Origin: Rhodospirillales bacterium
Lineage (GTDB): Bacteria; Pseudomonadota; Alphaproteobacteria; ATCC43930; CGMCC-115725
NCBI GenBank assembly: GCA_015654725.1
Contig: JAATGI010000235.1
Location: 1-5,595, forward strand
Length of the DNA stretch: 5,595 nt
Direction of reading: 5' to 3'
Positions 1 to 5,153 of the stretch are shown piece by piece. The notes beneath the pieces are model-generated. The model was not told the origin of the DNA and made no database searches. It worked only from the letters and a program-made list of their open reading frames with translations. Position numbers and translations under genes: made by a program. Numbering within the stretch: the first letter of the stretch is position 1; each line of letters begins with the position of its first letter.

Positions 1-715
<715 letters not shown>

Positions 716-719
<4 letters not shown>

Positions 720-744
720 CGGTCGAACGCAAAATACGTATATT
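716..744 (+). promoter_or_regulatory. Sigma70-type promoter candidate for the QOR2-like gene
   Basis: TTGACG (716-721) and TATATT (739-744) each match five of six bases of the sigma70 consensus and are separated by exactly 17 bases. The -35 box includes the last base of the final leuB codon and the leuB stop codon. The -10 box lies in a locally AT-rich patch, unusual in this GC-rich window. An 8-base perfect palindrome, ATACGTAT (734-741), overlaps the -10 and could be part of an operator. A start near 751 would give a leader of about 105 bases before the ATG at 856. The boxes are read directly; the function is inferred. Confidence 0.6.
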
Positions 745-855
745 CAGAAAATAGGTTGGGCTAGAACGTTTCTTCATGTACGCACCTAAAGGTGGAATTA
801 GCTGCAGATTCCGCTGCATTAACAGCAAACGGGAAGCTAGCTTCGGGAGATCGAC
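720..855 (+). other. AT-richer leader with nested inverted repeats upstream of the QOR2-like gene
   Basis: This gap has visibly lower GC than the flanking genes and holds several inverted repeats. CACCT/AGGTG lies at 783-787/790-794. GGAAT/ATTCC at 794-798/808-812 extends with G-U pairs to an eight-pair stem, 791-798 with 808-815, around a 9-base loop. GCTG/CAGC lies at 813-816/823-826. A perfect 12-base palindrome, GAAGCTAGCTTC, lies at 833-844 directly before the ribosome binding site. The arms overlap, so the first and third pairings compete with the second. It matches no riboswitch or RNA family that I recognise. It may be a regulated 5' leader, a set of operators, or chance. Confidence 0.35.
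845..850 (+). promoter_or_regulatory. Ribosome binding site of the QOR2-like gene
   Basis: GGGAGA ends five bases before the ATG at 856, a purine-rich Shine-Dalgarno match at a usable distance. It supports that start codon. It directly abuts the 12-base palindrome ending at 844, so folding there could affect access to the site. Confidence 0.6.
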
Positions 856-1725
856 ATGATCGTTGTCACCGGCGGTAACGGCCAACTCGGCCGCCAGATC
901 GTTCAAGCGCTGAAAGAGCGCGTCGGCACCAATTTCGTCGTCACCGTGCGCGACACCGCCAAGGCCGCCGACCTCGCCGCGCAAGGCATCGCGGTGCGCG
1001 CCGGCGATTTCGAGAAGGCGGATGAAATCGCCAAAGGCATCGAAGGCGCCGACACGATCCTGATGATGGCGACGGTCGGGCCGACCGAGGCGCGGGTCCG
1101 GCAATACAAGAATTTGATCGACGCCGCCAAGCGCCAGGGCATCAAGCGCATCGCGTTCGTCGGCTATCTCGCCGACCAGCCGCAATCGCCTTTCCCCTCG
1201 ACGCCCTCGATTTTGCAAACCCTCGCCTATCTCAAGGAGCAAGGCTTCGCGCCGATCAATTTGCGCAACGGCAATTACGCCGAGGCCGGGCTGATGACGG
1301 CGACGCGCGCGCTGGCCTCGGGCAAGATCGTCTCGCCCGCGGGCAGCGGCAAAATCTCCTATGTCTCGCGCCGCGACTTGGCGCGCGCCACCGCGCGAAT
1401 TCTCACCGAGAGCGGCAACGAGGGCAAAAGTTTCGCCCTCACCGGGCCCAGGGCCTATGGCCATGCCGAACTCGCGGCCATGCTGTCGGAGGCGACGGGC
1501 AAGACGATCGTCTATGAGGATATTCCGCCCGAGGCTTACAAAGCGCAGCTCGAAGCCGCCACCACGCCGCCGCCGCTCGTCGCCTTCATGACCGGCGCCG
1601 CGGCGACGGTGAAGGGCGGCTATCTCTCCGAAGTCAGCTATACGATCGGTGACCTCACCGGCATCCCGGCCGAGGACGGCCTCGCCTTCATCAAGCGCGA
1701 GATTCAGAAGACGCTGAAAGCCTAG
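856..1725 (+). CDS. QOR2-type NAD(P)H:quinone oxidoreductase / NmrA-like atypical SDR
   Basis: The 289-residue protein is about the length of Escherichia coli YtfG/QorB (286 residues), an NADPH-dependent quinone reductase, and resembles it along its length. The start TGGNGQLG (residues 5-12) is the dinucleotide-binding Rossmann glycine motif. Arg32 follows beta-strand 2 where NADPH-preferring members carry a basic residue. LAAQGIAVRAGDF (40-52), LRNGNYAE (136-143), the GSGKISYVSRRDLA stretch (163-176) and the EGKSFALTG stretch (189-197) match the family layout. It lacks the classical YxxxK catalytic pair, as atypical SDRs do. No signal peptide or membrane segment is seen, so it should be cytosolic. 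It has its own promoter candidate and leader. Unlike E. coli ytfG, no HxlR-type regulator gene sits beside it here. The family is clear, but quinone as the true substrate is inferred; it could instead act on another electrophile or be an NmrA-like redox sensor. Confidence 0.85.
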   Translation: MIVVTGGNGQLGRQIVQALKERVGTNFVVTVRDTAKAADLAAQGIAVRAGDFEKADEIAKGIEGADTILMMATVGPTEARVRQYKNLIDAAKRQGIKRIAFVGYLADQPQSPFPSTPSILQTLAYLKEQGFAPINLRNGNYAEAGLMTATRALASGKIVSPAGSGKISYVSRRDLARATARILTESGNEGKSFALTGPRAYGHAELAAMLSEATGKTIVYEDIPPEAYKAQLEAATTPPPLVAFMTGAAATVKGGYLSEVSYTIGDLTGIPAEDGLAFIKREIQKTLKA

Positions 1726-1726
1726 T

Positions 1727-2056
1727 CTAGGCGCGGGCGGGCAGCTTCGCGATTTCCGGCTTGAGCGTCCCCGTCAAGAACCGGCCGAGCATGTAGAAGT
1801 CGCTCATGAAGGACCAGACCGGATGCTCGAAGGTCTTGGGGTTGTTGCCCTCGATAAGGTAGTGCGAGGCGAAGGCGAAGCCGTAGCCGCAGATCGGCGC
1901 CGCCACCAGCCAGTGCCAATCGAGCGTCGCGAAAAACACCAGGACGCAGACCACGCCGAGGCTGGTGCCGAAATAATGCACGGCGCGCGTGCGCGGGTCG
2001 CGGTGCGCGCCCAAATATTCGGGCCAGAATTCGGCGAAGCTCGACGGCTTGGACAT
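1727..2056 (-). CDS. DUF962 / Mpo1-like small membrane protein
   Basis: This 109-residue protein fits the short proteobacterial DUF962 family, related to yeast Mpo1, an Fe(II)-dependent 2-hydroxy fatty acid dioxygenase. Visible family features are FAEFWPEYLGAHRDPRTRAVHYFGT (residues 7-31, with His18 and His27), a hydrophobic span at about 32-46, and a second at about 48-64. These are followed by SHYLIEGNNPKTFEHPVWSF (64-83, with His65 and His78) and the SDFYMLGRFLTG tail. The histidines are candidate iron ligands by analogy with Mpo1. The start at 2056 is chosen over an in-frame ATG at 2113 because homologous sequence begins just after it and GGAGAA lies seven bases upstream. The gene is divergent from asd and convergent with the QOR2-like gene, with one base between their stops. 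Family assignment is fairly firm; the bacterial substrate is not known to me. Confidence 0.85.
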   Translation of the reverse strand: MSKPSSFAEFWPEYLGAHRDPRTRAVHYFGTSLGVVCVLVFFATLDWHWLVAAPICGYGFAFASHYLIEGNNPKTFEHPVWSFMSDFYMLGRFLTGTLKPEIAKLPARA

Positions 2057-2063
2057 GGGCGGG

Positions 2064-2069
2064 TTCTCC
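2064..2069 (-). promoter_or_regulatory. Ribosome binding site deciding the DUF962 gene start
   Basis: On the - strand this reads GGAGAA and ends seven bases before the ATG whose first base is 2056. It favours this start over the ATG at 2113, which would add 19 residues unlike the family. Confidence 0.6.
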
Positions 2070-2106
2070 AATCGATTCTTGTTATTCCGCGCCGGATGGC
2101 CACCTC

Positions 2107-2136
2107 TTGTCAATCTAGGGCGGCGAGGGCTAAACC
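2107..2136 (+). promoter_or_regulatory. Weak promoter candidate for asd
   Basis: TTGTCA (2107-2112) matches five of six -35 bases. The best partner is TAAACC (2131-2136) at 18 bases, only a three-of-six match to the -10 consensus. On the opposite strand almost the same bases (2108-2113) read TTGACA, a perfect -35 box pointing toward the DUF962 gene, but no good -10 lies 16-18 bases further on. The gap must contain divergent promoters, because both flanking genes start here, but these boxes are only the best visible guess. Confidence 0.3.
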
Positions 2137-2147
2137 TAGCCCCTTTT
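2127..2147 (+). terminator. Terminator-like hairpin with T-run in the asd leader region
   Basis: GGGCTA (2127-2132) and TAGCCC (2137-2142) form a six-pair stem around AACC, followed by C and TTTT (2144-2147). No + strand gene ends just upstream: the nearest is the QOR2-like gene at 1725, beyond the oppositely oriented DUF962 gene. So it is either a stop for transcripts reading through from the left, an attenuator-like element of asd, or chance. The stem is short and the T-run is only four bases, so it would be a weak terminator. Confidence 0.3.
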
Positions 2148-2166
2148 CGCGCCTCGGCGCGGTTTC

Positions 2167-2170
2167 GGAG
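2167..2170 (+). promoter_or_regulatory. Ribosome binding site of asd
   Basis: GGAG lies six bases before the ATG at 2177 and fixes that start. A small hairpin, CGCGC/GCGCG around CTCG (2148-2161), lies five bases upstream of it. Confidence 0.6.
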
Positions 2171-2176
2171 TCAATC

Positions 2177-3220
2177 ATGTCCTATCGAGTCGCGGTGGTC
2201 GGCGCCACCGGCGTTGTCGGTCGCGAGATACTGAGCGTTCTGGCCGAGCGCGAATTCCCGGTGTCGAAGGTCCATGCCGTTGCCTCGTCGGGCTCGGTCG
2301 GCGCCGAGGTTTCGTTCGGCGAGGACCATGTGCTCAAGGTCGAGGCGCTCGACACTTTCGACTTCAAGGGCGTCGATATCGTTCTGTCCTCGCCGGGATC
2401 GAAGGTCTCGGCCGAATTCGCGCCGCGGGCCGCCAAGGCGGGCGCGGTGGTCATCGACAACACCTCCCATTGGCGCATGGACAAGGACGTGCCGCTGGTG
2501 GTGCCCGAGGTCAATCCGGCCGCCATCGCCGGCTATACCAAAAAAGGCATCATCGCCAACCCCAATTGCTCGACCATTCAGATGGTGGTGGCGCTGAAGC
2601 CGCTGCACGACGTCGCGCATATCAAGCGCGTCGTGGTCGCGACCTATCAATCGGTGTCGGGCGCCGGCCGCGAGGCGATGGATGAATTGTTCACCCAGAC
2701 CCGCGCCGTCTATGTCAACGACTTGCTGAAGAAGGAGCGCTTCACCAAGGATATCGCCTTCAACGTCATTCCTCATATCGACGTCTTCATGGATGACGGC
2801 GCCACCAAGGAGGAATGGAAGATGGCGGTCGAGACCCGCAAGATTCTCGACCCCGATATCGCCGTGATCGCGACGTGCGTTCGCGTGCCCGTGTTCATCG
2901 GCCACGCCGAGGCCGTGCATGTCGAATTCGCCAACGCGATCTCGGTCGAGGCGGCGCGCGCCGCGCTCAAGAAAGCGCTGGGCGTCATCGTGGTCGATCA
3001 CCGCGTCGATGAAGGCTATGTCACGCCCAAGGAAGCGGCGGGTGAAGACGCGGTCTATGTCAGCCGCATCCGCCGCGACCCGAGCGTGCCAAACGGCCTG
3101 GCATTGTGGGTGGTCGCCGACAATCTCAGGAAGGGCGCGGCCTTGAACGCGGTGCAGATCGCCGAGGTGCTGGTGAAGGATTATCTCGCCAAGACGCCGG
3201 CGCGCGCTCACGTCCATTGA
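2177..3220 (+). CDS. asd: Aspartate-semialdehyde dehydrogenase
   Basis: Asd reduces L-aspartyl-4-phosphate with NADPH to aspartate semialdehyde, the branch point to lysine/diaminopimelate, threonine and methionine; it is a cytosolic enzyme. The 347-residue product has normal length. It begins with the Rossmann motif VGATGVVGREIL (residues 8-19). SSPGSKVS (71-78) and DNTSHWRMD (94-102, with phosphate-binding Arg100) follow. The active-site loop NPNCSTIQM carries the catalytic Cys131, then come YQSVSGAGREAMDEL (157-171), FNVIPHID (195-202), and CVRVPVFIGHAEAV with substrate-binding Arg236 and general base His243. The ending WVVADNLRKGAALNAVQIAE is also typical. The start is the ATG six bases after GGAG; the frame is open upstream to 1823, but that part is antisense to the DUF962 gene and resembles nothing. 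Its stop codon overlaps the next gene by four bases, so the two probably share a transcript. Confidence 0.97.
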   Translation: MSYRVAVVGATGVVGREILSVLAEREFPVSKVHAVASSGSVGAEVSFGEDHVLKVEALDTFDFKGVDIVLSSPGSKVSAEFAPRAAKAGAVVIDNTSHWRMDKDVPLVVPEVNPAAIAGYTKKGIIANPNCSTIQMVVALKPLHDVAHIKRVVVATYQSVSGAGREAMDELFTQTRAVYVNDLLKKERFTKDIAFNVIPHIDVFMDDGATKEEWKMAVETRKILDPDIAVIATCVRVPVFIGHAEAVHVEFANAISVEAARAALKKALGVIVVDHRVDEGYVTPKEAAGEDAVYVSRIRRDPSVPNGLALWVVADNLRKGAALNAVQIAEVLVKDYLAKTPARAHVH

Positions 3221-4272
3221 GCCTGGACAAGACCGAGCGCGGAAATTATTTCGAGGATTTCCGCCTCGGCCAAATCTTCGCTCACGCGACGCCGCGTTCG
3301 GTGAGCGAGGCTGACGCCGCGCTCTATCTCGCCCTCACCGGCTCGCGTTTCGCGGTGAACTCGTCCGAACCGTTCGCGCGGGCGATCGGTTATCGCCGCG
3401 CGCCCCTGGACGATGTGCTCGCCTTCAACCTCGTCTTCGGCAAGACGGTGCCGGATATTTCGGCGAACGCGATCGCCAATCTCGGCTACGCCGAGTGCAG
3501 GTTCGGCGCGCCGCTCTATCCCGGCGATACCGTCCGCGCGCGCTCCGAGGTGATCGGCCTGCGCGAGACCAGCAAGGGCAACGCCGGCATCGTCTATGTC
3601 CGCTCAAGCGGCGAGAATCAGCACGGCGATCCCATCGTCGATTTCGTGCGTTGGGTGCTGGTACCGAAACGCGACCCGGCCTCGCCCGCGCCGGCGGCGA
3701 GCGTTCCCCGGCTCGGCGAGGTGGTGGCGCCCGAGACTCTAACCGTTCCGCCGGGCCTCGATCTCACGCGCTACGACCGCGCGCTCGCGGGTTCGCGCTT
3801 CGGTTGCGACGATTATAAAATCGGCGAGCGGATCGATCATCGCGACGGCATGACGCTCGAAGAAGCCGAGCCCGCGCTGGCGACCCGGCTCTACCAGAAC
3901 AACGCGCGCATCCATTTCGACGCGTTCCGCGCGCGGGCGCAAACCGAGGGCGGCCGCCGTCTGGTTTATGGCGGCCATGTCATCGGTATCGCTCGCGCGC
4001 TAAGTTCTAATGGTCTCGGCAACGCGTTTCATATCGCGGCCATCGATGCCGGTAGCCATGTCGCCCCGGTTCATGCCGGCGACACGATTTATGCCTGGAG
4101 CGAAATTCTGGCGAAGTCCGACATCGCCGGTCGAACCGATCTCGGCGCGGTACGACTTCGCACCGTCGTGGCCAAGAACCGGCCCTGTGCCGATTTCCCC
4201 TTCAAAACCGGCGATGCTTACGATCCCGCCATCGTGCTCGAGCTCGACTATTGGGTGCTTATGCCGAGGTAG
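3217..4272 (+). CDS. mch: Mesaconyl-CoA hydratase-type double MaoC (hotdog) protein, probable TTG start
   Basis: The 351-residue product closely resembles mesaconyl-CoA hydratase (beta-methylmalyl-CoA dehydratase) of Rhodobacter-type alphaproteobacteria, about 343 residues. That enzyme interconverts mesaconyl-CoA and beta-methylmalyl-CoA in the ethylmalonyl-CoA pathway of acetyl-CoA assimilation. Typical stretches are GNYFEDFRLGQ (9-19), HATPRSVSEADAALY (23-37), FGKTVPDISANAIANLGYA (74-92) and YPGDTV (101-106). The second hotdog repeat has DDYKIGERIDHRDGMTLEEAE (198-218), RLYQNNARIHFD (224-235, hydratase-like Asn/His region), YGGHVIGIARALS (251-263) and GDTIYAWSEILAK (288-300). The TTG at 3217 overlaps the asd stop as TTGA and leaves eight residues before GNYFEDF, close to family members; I see no in-frame ATG or GTG nearby that fits. 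There is no clear ribosome binding site, suggesting coupling to asd translation. The family is firm; the exact substrate and start are inferred. Confidence 0.88.
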   Translation: MSLDKTERGNYFEDFRLGQIFAHATPRSVSEADAALYLALTGSRFAVNSSEPFARAIGYRRAPLDDVLAFNLVFGKTVPDISANAIANLGYAECRFGAPLYPGDTVRARSEVIGLRETSKGNAGIVYVRSSGENQHGDPIVDFVRWVLVPKRDPASPAPAASVPRLGEVVAPETLTVPPGLDLTRYDRALAGSRFGCDDYKIGERIDHRDGMTLEEAEPALATRLYQNNARIHFDAFRARAQTEGGRRLVYGGHVIGIARALSSNGLGNAFHIAAIDAGSHVAPVHAGDTIYAWSEILAKSDIAGRTDLGAVRLRTVVAKNRPCADFPFKTGDAYDPAIVLELDYWVLMPR

Positions 4273-4291
4273 CAGCGTTGCCATGCGGGCT

Positions 4292-4306
4292 GCAAGATTG
4301 ACTTGC
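4292..4306. repeat. Inverted repeat over the -35 box of the sdh promoter candidate
   Basis: GCAAG (4292-4296) and CTTGC (4302-4306) are exact inverted copies separated by five bases and cover TTGACT. The position would suit a repressor operator. Arms of five bases can arise by chance, and no regulator is identified. Confidence 0.25.
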
Positions 4307-4326
4307 TGCACCGCACAAGCTACATC
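4298..4326 (+). promoter_or_regulatory. Promoter candidate for the sdhCDAB operon
   Basis: TTGACT (4298-4303) matches five of six -35 bases. After exactly 17 bases TACATC (4321-4326) gives a three-of-six -10, a degenerate form acceptable for alphaproteobacterial housekeeping promoters. Transcription would start near 4333, leaving a leader of about 38 bases before sdhC. Its place in the only sizeable gap between mch and the sdh genes supports it. Confidence 0.45.
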
Positions 4327-4334
4327 CGGACGTG

Positions 4335-4348
4335 GCGCGGCAACGCGC
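4335..4348 (+). other. GNRA-loop hairpin in the sdhC leader
   Basis: GCGCG (4335-4339) and CGCGC (4344-4348) form an all-G/C five-pair stem closed by GCAA, a GNRA tetraloop. It would sit almost at the 5' end of the predicted transcript. It has no T-run, so it is not a terminator; 5'-end mRNA stabilisation is one possible role. Confidence 0.3.
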
Positions 4349-4356
4349 GATGCCGC

Positions 4357-4361
4357 AGGGA
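4357..4361 (+). promoter_or_regulatory. Ribosome binding site deciding the sdhC start
   Basis: AGGGA ends nine bases before the ATG at 4371. It favours this start over the in-frame ATG at 4350 and GTG at 4332, which have only weak purine tracts upstream and would add residues not typical of SdhC. Confidence 0.45.
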
Positions 4362-4370
4362 TTCTCCCCA

Positions 4371-4760
4371 ATGACGCAAGCCGAACGGCCGCTCTCGCCT
4401 CACCTGCAAATCTACAAGTGGCAACTCACCATGGTGATGTCGATTCTTCACCGTGCCACCGGTTTGGCGTTGTCGTTCGGCGCGATTTTCCTGGTGTGGT
4501 GGCTGGCGGCGGCGGCGAGCGGCGACGCGGCGTTCGCCTCGGCGCAATGGTTTTTCGGCTCCTGGCTCGGCCTGATCTTCCTGCTCGGCTGGTGCTTTTC
4601 CTTTTTCTATCACCTGTGCAACGGCATCCGCCATCTCGCCTGGGACGCGGGCAGCGGCTTCGCGATTCCGACGGCCTATCGTTCCGGCTATGCCGTGGTG
4701 GCGGCGAGTCTGGTGCTGACGGCGGTCGCTTATGTCGCCGGCATCATGGTGCGGGGCTGA
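4371..4760 (+). CDS. sdhC: Succinate dehydrogenase cytochrome b556 subunit SdhC
   Basis: SdhC is one of the two membrane anchors of complex II. It helps bind heme b and ubiquinone while the SdhA/SdhB head oxidises succinate to fumarate. The 129-residue product has the usual length and begins with the family signature ERPLSPHLQIYKW (5-17). SILHRATG (24-31) holds Ser24 and Arg28, which correspond to quinone-site Ser27 and Arg31 of E. coli SdhC. FFYHLCNGIRHLAWD (78-92) holds His81, corresponding to the heme ligand His84. Three hydrophobic segments are visible at about 19-48, 64-86 and 106-126. The chosen start follows AGGGA and leaves the normal short N-terminus. sdhD begins two bases after the sdhC stop. 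Confidence 0.95.
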   Translation: MTQAERPLSPHLQIYKWQLTMVMSILHRATGLALSFGAIFLVWWLAAAASGDAAFASAQWFFGSWLGLIFLLGWCFSFFYHLCNGIRHLAWDAGSGFAIPTAYRSGYAVVAASLVLTAVAYVAGIMVRG

Positions 4761-4761
4761 G

Positions 4762-5151
4762 ATGGCGGAAGCGCGGCTCCGTTCGCCCTTGGGCCGCGCG
4801 CTCGGCCTCGGCTCCGCCAAGGAAGGGGTTGCGCACTGGTGGGCGCAGCGCGTTAGCGCCGTGGCGCTGGTGCCGTTGGGCTTATGGTTCTGCGCCTGCC
4901 TGATTTCGCTCGCGGGCGCCGACCGGCTCGATCTCGAGGCTTGGCTTCATGGGCCGATCGCCGCGATCCTGATGATGCTGACGATCGGCGCCGTGTTTTA
5001 TCATGGCGCGCTCGGCCTTCAGGTCGTGATCGAGGATTACGCGCCGAGCGAGGGCACCAAGATCGCCGGCATCGTCGTGGTCAAGCTCGTCGCGCTGCTG
5101 CTGGCCGTGGCCGGGATTTTTTCCGTGCTCAAGCTCGCGTTTGGAGCCTGA
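4762..5151 (+). CDS. sdhD: Succinate dehydrogenase membrane anchor subunit SdhD
   Basis: SdhD is the second membrane anchor of complex II. The 129-residue product has the typical opening SPLGRALGLGSAKEGVAHWWAQRVSAVALVPLG (8-40) with Trp26, Trp27 and Arg30. Three hydrophobic segments lie at about 31-51, 64-88 and 103-124. FYHGALGLQVVIEDY (79-93) carries His81, corresponding to the second heme b axial ligand (His71 in E. coli), and Asp92-Tyr93, corresponding to the quinone-site Asp82-Tyr83. The ATG at 4762 is one base after the sdhC stop, so translation is likely coupled. An in-frame ATG at 4732 lies inside sdhC and would add ten residues without family support. Confidence 0.93.
   Translation: MAEARLRSPLGRALGLGSAKEGVAHWWAQRVSAVALVPLGLWFCACLISLAGADRLDLEAWLHGPIAAILMMLTIGAVFYHGALGLQVVIEDYAPSEGTKIAGIVVVKLVALLLAVAGIFSVLKLAFGA
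5143..5146 (+). promoter_or_regulatory. Ribosome binding site of sdhA
   Basis: GGAG lies inside the last codons of sdhD, seven bases before the sdhA ATG at 5154. It is a clean match and supports that start. Confidence 0.6.
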
Positions 5152-5153
5152 GC

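Noticed and set aside
2148..2161. CGCGCC/GGCGCG inverted repeat upstream of the asd ribosome binding site considered as a terminator
   Set aside because: It has no T-run afterwards and the stem is only about five pairs with a four-base loop; alternating GC repeats are expected by chance at this base composition.
1823..2176. 118-codon in-frame extension of asd upstream of the ATG at 2177
   Set aside because: It is antisense to the DUF962 gene, resembles nothing, and the ATG at 2177 has a good ribosome binding site directly followed by the canonical Asd N-terminus.
3106..3216. Upstream ATG for the mesaconyl-CoA hydratase-type gene
   Set aside because: It would put 115 bases of overlap in asd and add an Arg/Gly-rich stretch absent from family members.
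2171..3217. Long open frame on the - strand covering almost all of asd
   Set aside because: It is antisense to a fully recognisable asd gene. Its translation is rich in Arg, His, Asp and Gly with no family resemblance, as expected from the complementary strand of a GC-rich gene.
4010..4903. 297-codon + strand open frame across the mch end, sdhC and the sdhD start
   Set aside because: It is out of frame with three well-supported genes and its product is an Arg/Ala/Ser-rich shadow sequence.
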